Origin: Arthrobacter sp. ISL-72
Lineage (GTDB): Bacteria; Actinomycetota; Actinomycetes; Actinomycetales; Micrococcaceae
Reading direction: 5' to 3'
DNA: 64,000 nucleotides
Assembly (NCBI RefSeq): GCF_018613755.1
Contig: NZ_JAGGPP010000004.1
Coordinates: forward strand, 1-64,000
Numbering within the stretch: the first letter of the stretch is position 1; each line of letters begins with the position of its first letter. Below are positions 7,580-15,161 of this stretch, piece after piece. The position numbers and the translations under genes were made by a program. The notes beneath the pieces were generated by a model. It was not told where the DNA came from. It saw nothing but the letters and a program-made list of their open reading frames with translations, and ran no database searches.

Positions 7580-8007
7580 CGGTTCTCTCCATTGGGTTTC
7601 AGGGTGGGCGGGATTTCCTGGATTGTCTCGGCGGTCTGGGGCATGCCCTTGATCTTCTTGAGTTCCTTCCGGCCGACCGAGGCGAGGATGGCGGCGATGA
7701 TGCCCCAGATGACGGCAACGACGACGGCGGACCAGCCCAGGCCCATCAGCCCGCCCAGGGCGTACCAGAGGGCGATGGAGAGGAACAGGAGAACGAAGTG
7801 CCCGGCGACGCCGGCGCCGGCGAGCATGCCGCCGCCCTTGCCGGCTCTCGTTGCGGACTGTTTCGCTTCGACCTTGGCGAGCTCCAGTTCCTGACGCATC
7901 AGCGTGGAAAGATCCCGGGTGAGATCACCCAAGAGCTCCCCGAGGGAATTGGTGTCCGCCTTGGCATGCGCGGCTGTCGGAGGTGTCTCCGGTATCTGGC
8001 TGCTCAC
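7576..8007 (-). CDS. Putative holin-like membrane protein (DUF1469 / Actinobacteriophage-holin III superfamily)
   Basis: This encodes 143 residues: a cytoplasmic N-terminus with SLGELLGDLTRDLSTLMRQE and LELAKVEAKQSATRAGKG, then two long hydrophobic hairpin segments (about residues 50-75 and 82-110), and a charged C-terminus. The LxxLxxDlstLxrqElELAkaE motif is diagnostic for the family called phage holin in databases. It is chromosomal, without lysis genes, and its neighbours are stress proteins, so a phage origin is not implied. It overlaps both neighbours by 4 bp (start with the LEA-like gene at 8004-8007, stop with DUF3618 at 7576-7579). Confidence 0.88.
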   Translation of the reverse strand: MSSQIPETPPTAAHAKADTNSLGELLGDLTRDLSTLMRQELELAKVEAKQSATRAGKGGGMLAGAGVAGHFVLLFLSIALWYALGGLMGLGWSAVVVAVIWGIIAAILASVGRKELKKIKGMPQTAETIQEIPPTLKPNGENR

Positions 8008-8807
8008 AGCTGGCGTCCTTCACCTTCAACATACGGGTCATCGGGATCGCGCAGCGGAACGCCCGCTGACCCAGGAGCGGCGAATCCGCGCCGTGCTGGC
8101 TCCCCATAGACGGTCTCGCCGTAAGCGGGAGCGTTGATCGTGGCTTCGTCGTAGAACGGCTCACCGGTTCCCGCTGCAAGGGTGCTTTCCGCCGCCAGCG
8201 GGGACTGGACGGGCTGCGCGGGGACGGTTGTGCCGGTTGCCGAAGTGGCGGCCGGGGCGCCTGCCTGAAGACTGCGGCCCAGCCGGCCGGCCAGTACGCC
8301 GGCGCCGGCTGCGAGGAGCAGGAACGTGCCGGGACGTTGACGCGCGAAGGTCTTGACCTCGTCCAGCAGCGAGCCCGGATCCCTGTTCTCCAGCCAGGAT
8401 GCGACGGACTGGGAGCGGTCCGCTGCCTGGCGGATCAGGTCGGAGGCGACACCTTGCTGGTCGGGTGCTTCCGCCATCGTGCGCAGCTGTGAGGAGATGC
8501 TGCGGATCCCTCCGGCGGCCTTCTGCTGCTGAGCGCCTGCCTGGCTTGTCAGGTCGGATTTTGCCTGATGAAGAAGATCCCGGGCGTTGGTTTTTACCTC
8601 GGAAGCGACGTTGGCAGCCTCGGCCTTGGCCGTCCCGGCCACGTTCTGCGCGGCGCCGGCGGCCTGGCCAGCCACATTCGCCGCTTCTTCCTTGGCGACG
8701 TCCTTTTGGGAACTCTCGGGCTCAACGGAGAGTCCCGGCGTTCCGGCGCTCCGGTACTGGTCACTGGTGGTCGGCGGTGCAGCCTCGGGCCATTGGTTCT
8801 CAGTCAT
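8004..8807 (-). CDS. LEA-like stress protein with a membrane anchor
   Basis: This is the first gene of the operon, 267 residues. Residues 35-90 are an Ala/Glu/Lys repeat (AANVAGQAAGAAQNVAGTAK, then AEAANVASEVKTNARDLLHQ) that reads like a late-embryogenesis-abundant or apolipophorin-type amphipathic helix. Residues 95-165 are helical (GGIRSISSQLRTMAEA, DLIRQAADRSQSVASWLE). A single membrane segment with PGTFLLLAAGAGVLAGRLGR lies near residue 175. The rest is a flexible tail. It lies 59 bp downstream of palindrome site B, which is positioned to overlap its promoter. Confidence 0.8.
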   Translation of the reverse strand: MTENQWPEAAPPTTSDQYRSAGTPGLSVEPESSQKDVAKEEAANVAGQAAGAAQNVAGTAKAEAANVASEVKTNARDLLHQAKSDLTSQAGAQQQKAAGGIRSISSQLRTMAEAPDQQGVASDLIRQAADRSQSVASWLENRDPGSLLDEVKTFARQRPGTFLLLAAGAGVLAGRLGRSLQAGAPAATSATGTTVPAQPVQSPLAAESTLAAGTGEPFYDEATINAPAYGETVYGEPARRGFAAPGSAGVPLRDPDDPYVEGEGRQL

Positions 8808-8866
8808 CGTTGCTCTCTTTCAGGAGGGGGTCAGCTGGCGAAAGAACCAGCACGGCCGGGTTCGAT

Positions 8867-8908
8867 TAGTAAGCAGGGTTACTAACTGAATCGTACGCAC
8901 ACTTGCTA
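8867..8908. promoter_or_regulatory. Operator-like palindromes, site B and partner
   Basis: Site B is TAGTAAGCAGGGTTACTA (8867-8884); seen one base wider it contains the perfect inverted repeat TTAGTAA...TTACTAA. A weaker copy, TCGTACGCACACTTGCTA, follows at 8891-8908 with its centre exactly 24 bp away. The pair lies 59 bp upstream of the LEA-like/holin-like/DUF3618 operon, where a repressor would cover the promoter. The consensus is shared with the MarR gene's own upstream region. Confidence 0.65.
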
Positions 8909-9082
8909 TCTGGTGCGCAAGGGCAAATTGGGGGAATTGCTGCCGCGGTTCTCGCCAGGAGTTTCGGGAGGTGTCCTCGGGGCAGTTTCCGAGTCACCGG
9001 GCTAGCGTTCATTCCCTCGACGCTTCGAGTTCAGGAGGCGAGCCGGCAATGTCCCCCCGCGGGGCTGCGGCCGGGCTCGGAT

Positions 9083-9124
9083 TAGTAAGCGTGCTTGCTA
9101 GCGCGATGCTAAGCAGGTTTATCG
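9083..9124. promoter_or_regulatory. Operator-like palindromes, site C and partner (upstream of MarR gene)
   Basis: Site C is TAGTAAGCGTGCTTGCTA (9083-9100), with seven of eight base pairs matched between the arms. A weak copy, TGCTAAGCAGGTTTATCG, sits at 9107-9124, again with a 24-bp centre-to-centre distance. The pair precedes the MarR-family gene, as expected for an autoregulated repressor. Confidence 0.6.
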
Positions 9125-9278
9125 TAGTGGGAAGCAATGTCCGTCAGGGAGGCATTGTCCCGCGAGAGCGAACCGATCGCGGATGCCAACCGCGGAGCGG
9201 GATGACCGACGAAGTGACGTTGATGAAGAAGTCGAAAAGGAACCCATCGAGACCGGTTGGGTCGAGGACAGGCTGCCG

Positions 9279-9767
9279 ATGACCACCGAGCCTCAGCCGG
9301 ACCTCCGGGCCAGCTACCGGCTGCTGTCTCTGGCAGCCCGTCTGGTCCAGCGCCGCCAGGACGACGCCTTGGCACCGCTTGGCCTGACGCGGGCCGCCGT
9401 CATAGCTCTCGATGGAATCGCTACCGGCCCGCGGAACCAGGAACAGCTTGCCGCCATAGTGGACGTGAAAAGCCAGACGCTCGGGAAGGTCCTGACCCGG
9501 CTCCAGGACCGAGGACTCCTCACAAGGACACGGCACCCTTCGGACCGGCGCCAACTCATTGTCGAGTTAACCGGTGCAGGGGAGGCGGCCTTGGCTGCTG
9601 CCCGCAAGGCAGAGATCGACGCCTTTCCGGCTGACATGGACCCTGAAGACTGGAGAATACTTCAGGAAGAACTCGCCAAGTTCGTCGCCTCACTTCACGC
9701 TCCGCAACGGGGCTCCGAAACATCCCCGGAGCCAACCCGCCTAGTGCCGGGAACTGGGACACCGTGA
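9279..9767 (+). CDS. MarR-family transcriptional regulator
   Basis: From ATG 9279 the protein has 162 residues; an in-frame ATG at 9183 would add 32 acidic residues. GAGGA at 9264-9268 supports 9279, but the upstream start lies 58 bp after the operators, the same spacing as at site B, so either may be used. It contains a MarR winged helix: SYRLLSLAARLVQRRQDDAL, the recognition region NQEQLAAIVDVKSQTLGKVL, and the wing with HPSDRRQLIVELTGAGEAAL (the family DxRxxxVxLT). No ligand-sensing cysteines are seen. Dimeric MarR proteins bind 16-20 bp palindromes, which fits the repeated 18-bp palindrome in the island. I infer that it autoregulates and controls the neighbouring stress operons. Confidence 0.88.
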   Translation: MTTEPQPDLRASYRLLSLAARLVQRRQDDALAPLGLTRAAVIALDGIATGPRNQEQLAAIVDVKSQTLGKVLTRLQDRGLLTRTRHPSDRRQLIVELTGAGEAALAAARKAEIDAFPADMDPEDWRILQEELAKFVASLHAPQRGSETSPEPTRLVPGTGTP

Positions 9768-9902
9768 AAGCGCGCCGCGTCGTAGTCTTACAGGGAAAGA
9801 GCGTGTGACAACACACGACATCAGACTCATTAGCCGCCTGCGCCGGTGACCCGAGGTCAATCGGTGAGGCGGGCCGTGGTGAAACGTAAGTAGGCTGGTC
9901 AC

Positions 9903-10505
9903 GTGGCGGGAACCCTCCAGGAAGCCGGGAAAACTGTTGGGCCGCTGGACAGGGCCCTGGTCGACCGTGTCAGTCGTCTCCCCGCCGGCGCCGCCGACGA
10001 TGCGTTTCAGAGGTTGTCTTGGGCCGCAAATTACAGAAAGCTCTGGTTTGCGGCAGCAGGGGCGATGGCCCTGCGAAACGGCCGGCCACGGCGGGCTGCT
10101 GCCCATGGCCTGATCGCGCTTGCTCTGGCTTCGGGCACGAACGCGGTATTCAAGGCGCTGCCGCCTTCGCGGCCGCGACCCGAGCAGCTGTCTTTCCTGC
10201 GATTCGGGCCTCCGGAATCCGGCAGTTCTTCCCTGCCGTCGGGGCATTCGGCGTCCGCGGCGGCTTTTGCCACCGGTGTCGCCCTGGTGAGTCCAGGACT
10301 GGGCGCCGCCGTCATTCCCGTCGCCGCGGCCGTCGGATATTCCCGCGTGCACACCGGCGCGCACTGGCCCTCCGATGTCGTCCTTGGGTCTGCACTGGGA
10401 ATCGGCGCAGCGCTGCTGACCAAAAATTGTGGCCAGGCCTCCCAGGCCTTGCCCGCGTGCCGCCGATTGATGCTTTTTGGCGGCAGCGGCTCCTGGACCT
10501 TTTAG
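9903..10505 (+). CDS. PAP2-family phosphatase
   Basis: This 200-residue protein starts at GTG 9903, shortly after a T-poor intergenic region. It contains the three acid-phosphatase signatures: KALPPSRPRP (residues about 82-91, the KxxxxxxRP motif), SSSLPSGHSASAAAF (the PSGH motif, with the catalytic His) and YSRVHTGAHWPSDVVLG (the SRxxxxxHxxxD motif). These enzymes remove phosphate from lipid phosphates such as undecaprenyl or phosphatidic acid phosphates at the membrane. Only about three hydrophobic stretches are present, fewer than the six of full-size members, and the C-terminus is Ser/Gly-rich. Standing after the MarR gene in the same direction, it may belong to the same envelope-stress regulon, but no palindrome precedes it. 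Confidence 0.85.
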   Translation: MAGTLQEAGKTVGPLDRALVDRVSRLPAGAADDAFQRLSWAANYRKLWFAAAGAMALRNGRPRRAAAHGLIALALASGTNAVFKALPPSRPRPEQLSFLRFGPPESGSSSLPSGHSASAAAFATGVALVSPGLGAAVIPVAAAVGYSRVHTGAHWPSDVVLGSALGIGAALLTKNCGQASQALPACRRLMLFGGSGSWTF

Positions 10506-10877
10506 AGGTTGACCGGCCAGAACTCCTGCTGCAGCCTCACCGTCGGAAGCGTGCGGTGGGACGTCCCTAATGGCCCGAATGTCGGACCCGGAACTGCTGG
10601 TCGGGGCCGGGCAACGCTCGGGCACCAGGCCGGGTGCGGTGTTATCTGCCACGCCCCTTGCCCAGGCCGGCCGCCTGCCCGGGCGGGGGCGTGTTCCGGA
10701 GCCGGTAAGATTCCCTGCATCACATACGTTTCCAGGGCGGCCCCCTTGGCCCGGGCACGGGCGGAGTGTTCGCCTTGGGTGGGGGTGCTGCCACCGCAGG
10801 GAAAGGTGGGCAGCATCAGCGGGGTGGTCAGTGCGTCTGGTGGTCTCGGCGGCATGACACCTCCACTACTGGTCCGG
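10506..10877. other. Intergenic region with no recognisable gene
   Basis: The sequence is GC-rich and open in several frames, but every frame is Arg/Pro/Gly-rich without family features. I found no ribosome binding site leading to a plausible protein, no palindrome of the island consensus and no RNA gene. Confidence 0.4.
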
Positions 10878-11084
10878 CTAGAGCCCGAGTCCCCCGAGCT
10901 TGTCGCCGAATCCGCCGGGAAGCTTGCCCAGGAGGCCTGTGGGGTCGATGCCGAGCTTGGACAGCAGTCCCGCGTGCTGGTCGGTATCGACTTGGTCCGG
11001 CAGTTCCGTTTCGGCTTGTGCGGCCTTGTCATTGTCGCCCTTGGACCTAAGGAACTCGAGGATCTGGGACTTATCGATCTGCAT
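10878..11084 (-). CDS. Small conserved hypothetical protein
   Basis: This 68-residue protein begins MQIDKSQILEFLRSKGDNDK, a charged helix that is widely repeated in small actinobacterial stress-island proteins, and ends in a Gly/Leu-rich tail (GLLGKLPGGFGDKLGGLGL). AAAGGAGA precedes the ATG at 11084, a strong ribosome binding site. Palindrome site D lies only 28 bp upstream, so expression is probably controlled by the same regulator as the LEA-like operon and CsbD. Its function is unknown; size and composition suggest a soluble, partly disordered protein. Confidence 0.8.
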   Translation of the reverse strand: MQIDKSQILEFLRSKGDNDKAAQAETELPDQVDTDQHAGLLSKLGIDPTGLLGKLPGGFGDKLGGLGL

Positions 11085-11112
11085 GGTGTTCTCCTTTGCC
11101 GGTTTCCAGAGC

Positions 11113-11130
11113 TACTAAGTGCACTTACTA
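11113..11130. promoter_or_regulatory. Operator-like palindrome, site D
   Basis: TACTAAGTGCACTTACTA has arms matching at seven of eight positions and the shared RCTTACTA half-site. It lies 28 bp upstream of the 68-aa protein gene, inside the probable promoter or leader. It is the easternmost member of the palindrome set. Confidence 0.6.
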
Positions 11131-11351
11131 CCTTTCCGGAAAAAGGCCTCCTGAACAAGTACATGCGAGGCCTGAACAAGTACGCGCTGGGCCCAGTTCC
11201 TGTCTAGCGCTCTTTGGCTTGGCGGGCATTGTGTCACCGCCCGATGAAGGAGCACTTTCAGTGCTTCGAAGTGTCCCGCTCAGGGTTCCTTTGCCGGACG
11301 GTCTCTCGACCCTGGGCCTAACAATGCGGGCCGATTGGGCCGATTCGGGCG

Positions 11352-11789
11352 TCAGTCTTTCTTCAGTTCCTCGGCGAGCATCACGAGGATCCCGCTGGGA
11401 CCGCGGAGGTACGTGAGTTTGTAGAGATCGGCGTACGTCGCCACGCCGCGTAGCGGATAGCATCCGTGCTTTGCAGCTACCTCAAGGGCCTTATCGATGT
11501 CGTCTACCGAGAAGGCCACGCGGTGCATGCCAATGTCGTTGGGACGCGTCGGGTTCGACTCGATCGCCTCGGGATGGATGTATTCGAAGAGCTCAAGTCG
11601 ACCATGACCGTCCGGGGTCTGGAGCATCGCGATGTTGGCGTGGTTTCCATCAAGTCCAACGGCAATATCGGTCCACTCGCCTCTGACCGTGTCACGGCCG
11701 ATGACCGTAAGACCGAGATCGGTGAAAAAGGCGATTGCTGCTTCGATGTCGCGAACAGCGATACCCACATTCTCAAATTTGATGGCCAT
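11352..11789 (-). CDS. VOC-superfamily (glyoxalase/dioxygenase fold) protein
   Basis: This encodes 145 residues with two beta-alpha-beta-beta-beta modules. The first starts KFENVGIAVRDIEAAIAFF, with TDLGLTVIGRD and LELFEYIHPE; the second has MHRVAFSVDDIDKALEVAAK and LYKLTYLRGPSGILVMLAEE. Candidate metal ligands are His in MHRVAFSV and Glu residues in LELFEY and VMLAEE, so metal binding is likely kept. The family includes glyoxalase I, methylmalonyl-CoA epimerase and fosfomycin-resistance enzymes; the substrate cannot be told from sequence. It is an isolated gene with 260 bp of non-coding sequence upstream of site D and no operon partner. Confidence 0.85.
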   Translation of the reverse strand: MAIKFENVGIAVRDIEAAIAFFTDLGLTVIGRDTVRGEWTDIAVGLDGNHANIAMLQTPDGHGRLELFEYIHPEAIESNPTRPNDIGMHRVAFSVDDIDKALEVAAKHGCYPLRGVATYADLYKLTYLRGPSGILVMLAEELKKD

Positions 11790-11897
11790 GCGTTGAAAGC
11801 TACCAAGGCGGAGCGATTAGCTCCAGTGGCGAGGCGCCACTGTCTGTTCGTTGGCCGGGTTCCGAGACCGCGTCGCTGCTCTTGGCCTTTGTCTGCG

Positions 11898-12211
11898 TCA
11901 GTATCCACCGTGTGCGCAGCGCACGCCAGCGGTGGTGCGCCAACCCCACACCATCGCCGCGATGAATGCGGGGAGGACCCGGCCCACGTTCAGCTCTGCT
12001 GAGACCGCATCGAGGGTTGACTGCGACTCACCCGCTCGGGAAGACGGTCGAGGAGCGACAGAACGTCCGGACGGTCGTGCATTTGGTCGAGCCAGGGCTG
12101 CTTCGTCCAAGGGAATGGGCTCTGCGGCCGGGCTTCGCCATCGAGGGCTTCCGCCAGTACGGCGGGGATGCGCGTTGTCACGGGCCAATCCTCACCCAAT
12201 ACAGGGACAAT
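11898..12211 (-). pseudogene. Frameshifted fragment, possibly an OGG-fold DNA glycosylase-like protein
   Basis: Two minus-strand frames join into one protein-like stretch. The first, from about 12211, reads IVPVLGEDWPVTTRIPAVLA and WLDQMHDRPDVLSLLDRLPE. After a shift near 12020 it continues LDAVSAELNVGRVLPAFIAA and MVWGWRTTAGV. The pattern of a helix followed by AxMxWGxGTTG resembles actinobacterial proteins named 8-oxoguanine DNA glycosylase OGG fold. No start codon with a ribosome binding site is seen, and downstream sequence does not continue the family. I treat it as a decayed gene with low confidence in its name. Confidence 0.3.
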
Positions 12212-12398
12212 TTCCCTGTGCACTGGGCATGTCGTTGGCAAAGAACTTAGCGCACCGATCATTCTTGGCCCAAAGGGGCCGTAACTGTCCCAGTGAGGGT
12301 TCGCCAATGGACCGGCTTGCGGACACTTTCTCAGTCTCCTCATTTGCCGGGGGCACCCCACGTGAGGCGGCCCCCGACCGGTGTCAGGTCGACGTGGG

Positions 12399-12782
12399 TC
12401 AGAGGTGGCCGGTGGCCTTCCGTACCAGCGCTGCGATCACCTTCTCGTCGGAGGGTGAAATTTCCGTGATCGCGAATCCGGTGGGCCACATGGTGCCATC
12501 GTCCAGTTGTGCGGGCCCGAAGAAGGCGAGATTGCCATACCGCGCCTTGAACTTCGCTCGCTCCTGATAAAAGAGGATGATATTGCCCTGCGCATCCGCG
12601 TAACCGGGGCTGCCGTAGAAAAGCTTGGGGCTCAGCGACGGTGCGGCCTCCGTGACGATCGCATGGATGCGCTCCGCGTTCGTCTTGTCCGGCTCGTCAA
12701 GCGCGGCGATCTTGTCGAGAACCGACTGTAGGGCCTCGGCTGCGCCCTGCTGCTGCTTTAGCTCCTTGGCGCGCTGCTTCAT
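12399..12782 (-). CDS. DUF1801-family protein
   Basis: This encodes about 127 residues from ATG 12782 (MKQRAKELKQQQGAAEAL). The core ERIHAIVTEAAPSLSPKLFY, then NIILFYQERAKFKARYGNLA, DDGTMWPTGFAITE and KVIAALVRKA follows DUF1801 (YdhG-like, iron-chaperone-like fold). The family N-terminus normally begins a little earlier. That part is present (SSGSKFTAEERAA) but out of frame with the nearest ATG (about 12833), which reads MAESKVLG and then meets a stop. One base change near the start would restore it, so the gene may be expressed from the internal ATG, may be damaged, or the sequence has an error. The function of the family is unclear. Confidence 0.7.
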   Translation of the reverse strand: MKQRAKELKQQQGAAEALQSVLDKIAALDEPDKTNAERIHAIVTEAAPSLSPKLFYGSPGYADAQGNIILFYQERAKFKARYGNLAFFGPAQLDDGTMWPTGFAITEISPSDEKVIAALVRKATGHL

Positions 12783-13013
12783 CGCGGCCCGCTCCTCAGC
12801 GGTGAACTTGGACCCAGAACTTTCGACTCTGCCATGCGCCCATTCTTGCAAACGTGGTGAGCCGCAGCGCTCCGTAGCGACGTTCCCCAAGGCTGCGTGC
12901 CACGCTGGGCGTGCCGTGAGGGGTTCCTTCACCCGTGCGGCAAACTCAGACGCTCGGTGTGGTCAGCGCATGCAAACTCGATTGATAGACCCGCGAGAGA
13001 TCAGACCACACAA

Positions 13014-13160
13014 GTGGATGACCCGACATACCGCGTCTGCTTCTGGGCCGACAGCGGCGGCGCAAGGGAAGAATGGGAACTCGCTGGCGCTGATCTCGAT
13101 GAGGTACTGCACTGGATTCCACTGCAATCTCGGGGACGATCCCACAGCTCTGGGCAGTGA
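13014..13160 (+). CDS. Short conserved-type protein, probably truncated
   Basis: From GTG 13014, a 48-residue frame reads DDPTYRVCFWADSGGAREEW then ELAGADLDEVLHWI before turning into unrelated sequence. The YRVCFWxDxGGxxEEWELxGADxDEVLxW pattern resembles a small actinobacterial family of about 65-80 residues; the usual C-terminal beta-strand part is missing. It is likely a frame-damaged copy. No neighbours point to a role. Confidence 0.4.
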   Translation: MDDPTYRVCFWADSGGAREEWELAGADLDEVLHWIPLQSRGRSHSSGQ

Positions 13161-13561
13161 TCCGTTCGCCGGGAGACGCCTGCCAGATACGGCTGCGTGG
13201 AAATGACCTTGACATCGATCTTAAAACATTGCCGAACTGGGCGAAGCAGGTGCGCCGGCTCGCGCGTCTTCCCGGGTGAGCAATCCCATCGCGACGTGTC
13301 GCCTGAGCCGGTCGGCAAGGATATTTGAAGCGATCGCCTCCTCTGAGCCGGACCGCAGCTCTCGGAACTAGCGACGGTCCCCGAAAAAAGACGATGTCGC
13401 GGAGGACGAACACGCTCCAGGCGATCACCGAACATCTCGATGCCGGCGCCGATCGGCCCCCCGACCGCGGCTCCCACTCTTCGCCCATACTGCTAGCGAT
13501 GCACCCCCGCCAGGTACTACAGTCTCGACAAGCGGTTGCAAACCACAACGGAGGGAGCCCC
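13161..13561. other. Degenerate intergenic region
   Basis: No intact gene is visible. Short coding-like scraps occur, for example a plus-strand stretch DIDLKTLPNWAKQVRRLARL ending at a TGA near 13278, and a minus-strand stretch GAAVGGPIGAGIEMFGDRLE near 13400-13477. Neither has a start or a family I recognise. The region looks like remains of older genes between the truncated small gene and the metallo-beta-lactamase-fold gene. Confidence 0.4.
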
Positions 13562-14377
13562 GTGCTGAGGCAGGTCGCGGAGGGTGTGCTGATCCACGAG
13601 AGCGAGTTCTGCCAGAGTAACGCCGTTGTCGTGCAAGGCCGGGCTGGCGTGTTGCTCATCGACCCGGGAGTGCACGGCGACGAAATGGCCTGCCTCGCGA
13701 ACGACCTGTCCGATTCGGGCCAGACCGTTGTGGCAGGTTTCTCGACGCATCCTCATTGGGATCACTTGCTCTGGCACGCCGGGCTCGGCGCGGCGCCCCG
13801 TTACGGCACTGCGCGCTGCGCGGCCACCGCCCGAGATCGACTGTCCGGCGGGCTCGATTCACGTCGGCTCGGCATCCCCGAGCAGGTACCGCTGGACCTG
13901 CTCGGCCTCATTTCCGGCTTGCCCGCCGAGACGGCGCAGATTCCGTGGGACGGCCCTCTTGTCCGGATTGTCGAGCATCAAGCGCATGCCCCGGGTCATG
14001 CGGCGCTGTTGATTGAGGAACGCGGGGTTCTCGTCGCCGGCGACATGCTTTCTGATGTCTTGATTCCGATGCTCGACTTGAACGACACCGCTGACCCGAT
14101 CGAGGACTACCTCGCCGCGCTGCGGCTGCTCGAGGGCGTGGCGGGCGACGTCGACGTCCTCGTCCCCGGCCACGGGTCCATCGGCGGATCTAATCAGGTA
14201 CGCGCACGGATCAACCAGGATCGGGCGTACATGCACGCCTTGCGTGACGCCCATGTTCCCAGCGACCCGCGGGTCGGCCCGTCGGACATGCCCGGCTGGG
14301 ACTGGGTGGCCGGCGTGCACGCACGGCAACTCCAACTCCTCGGCCTAAGAAGCGAGCGCGACGGAACGCCCGGCTAG
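13562..14377 (+). CDS. Metallo-beta-lactamase-fold hydrolase
   Basis: GTG at 13562 preceded by GGAGGGAG gives 271 residues; the open frame extends 79 codons further up but without family sequence. Metal-binding motifs are present in order: STHPHWDHLLWH (the HxHxDH motif, residues about 60-70), EHQAHAPGHAALLIEE (third His), AGDMLSD (bridging Asp) and LVPGHGS (final His). The fold covers glyoxalase II, lactonases and other hydrolases, so the substrate is open. There is no signal peptide, so it is cytoplasmic. It is a single gene without operon partners. Confidence 0.85.
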   Translation: MLRQVAEGVLIHESEFCQSNAVVVQGRAGVLLIDPGVHGDEMACLANDLSDSGQTVVAGFSTHPHWDHLLWHAGLGAAPRYGTARCAATARDRLSGGLDSRRLGIPEQVPLDLLGLISGLPAETAQIPWDGPLVRIVEHQAHAPGHAALLIEERGVLVAGDMLSDVLIPMLDLNDTADPIEDYLAALRLLEGVAGDVDVLVPGHGSIGGSNQVRARINQDRAYMHALRDAHVPSDPRVGPSDMPGWDWVAGVHARQLQLLGLRSERDGTPG

Positions 14378-14461
14378 CGATCACATACCGGCCACTGGCG
14401 GCTGTCCCGTACAAGGTTCCCCCTTTCGTATCTCTCTTTGAGCGGTGGGCTTTCCGCCTGA

Positions 14462-14644
14462 AGTAGGCGTGCAGGGTCCTGGCCGGTGAACGGTACGCGT
14501 CAGGTCACGCACACGGCGTGGGGCCGTGCGAATGGAAACAACGCGACAGCGGTCAACAATCTCTACTATGGGTTCTCCAACCAGATCGGCAACGCGTGCA
14601 ACAGTCGCATGCGTTTAACCAATAGTGAAAATAGTTGCAATTTC
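14462..14644 (+). other. Coding-like orphan stretch, no start found
   Basis: Between the stop at 14459 and TGA at 14642 the frame reads, from 14486, VNGTRQVTHTAWGRANGNNA then VNNLYYGFSNQIGNACN. The Asn/Gly/Tyr-rich, low-Arg composition differs from random GC-rich frames and looks like part of an extracellular protein. There is a GTG at 14486 but no ribosome binding site and no recognisable family. It may be a remnant. Confidence 0.3.
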
Positions 14645-14646
14645 TG

Positions 14647-14820
14647 ATGGGAAAAATGACCTCGATAGTTTCTCCAAAACGCAAGCGCATTCTTCTCCAG
14701 GTCATCTTGATCGTGGTTGGCTTGGTTCTTCTAGTCGCGTCGACGGTTGCCCTGTACATGGCCGGCCTCGTCATTGATGAGCAAAGAATTGAACCCGGGG
14801 ACTCGCTCGTACGGTTGTGA
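14647..14820 (+). CDS. Small single-pass membrane protein
   Basis: A 57-residue frame starts at ATG 14647 (MGKMTSIVSPKRKR). A TTG start 12 bp earlier is possible. After the basic N-terminus comes one long hydrophobic helix (ILLQVILIVVGLVLLVASTV, ALYMAGLVI), then an acidic tail (DEQRIEPGDSLVRL). The positive-inside pattern is right for a real membrane protein. The local base composition is lower in GC than the surroundings, which may mean recent acquisition. The function is unknown. Confidence 0.45.
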   Translation: MGKMTSIVSPKRKRILLQVILIVVGLVLLVASTVALYMAGLVIDEQRIEPGDSLVRL

Positions 14821-15161
14821 CTCGGTTTGGCTGGTGGCCTCGTTGTCTCGATCTTCGGAGCCGGTTGGCTGCCGGACGGTAGTTACCCACCGGCCCGACG
14901 GGCATAGAACTGGCCGCTCACGGGTTGGCGGATTTCCTCGGCCTGCCAGAGCGGCTCCGGCTCCATCATTTCGGTAGGGCTGCCATTGGCTTCGTTCAGA
15001 TTTTCGACAAACCGCCGCACGTGTGCGGCTATGCTGGGGCAAACGCTGCGGCGGGGCGATGTACGACGTCGGCACCGGGCTAGCCACCGGCGCACAGGAC
15101 ATCTACGAGCTTTTATCCGCCAAGCGATTCCTCCGCGCTGGTAAGGAAGGCAGCGACGCCG
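14821..15161. other. Intergenic region, at most one weak small frame
   Basis: A minus-strand frame (14883-15095) ends with HVRRFVENLNEANGSPTEMM and EEIRQPVSGQFYARRAGG, which looks somewhat coding, but its N-terminus is only Arg/Ser-rich sequence and no ribosome binding site is clear. On the plus strand MYDVGTGLATGAQDIYELL (from 15059) runs into the antisense of the polymerase gene. I do not call either as a gene. Confidence 0.35.

Noticed and set aside
7576-8007. Prophage suggested by a holin-like gene
   Set aside because: The family is chromosomal in many actinobacteria, and no phage structural, integrase or lysis genes are near.
10502-11207. Long open frames on both strands over 10.5-11.2 kb
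   Set aside because: They are Arg/Pro/Gly-rich with no motifs; only the 68-aa minus-strand gene has a strong ribosome binding site and a family-like sequence.
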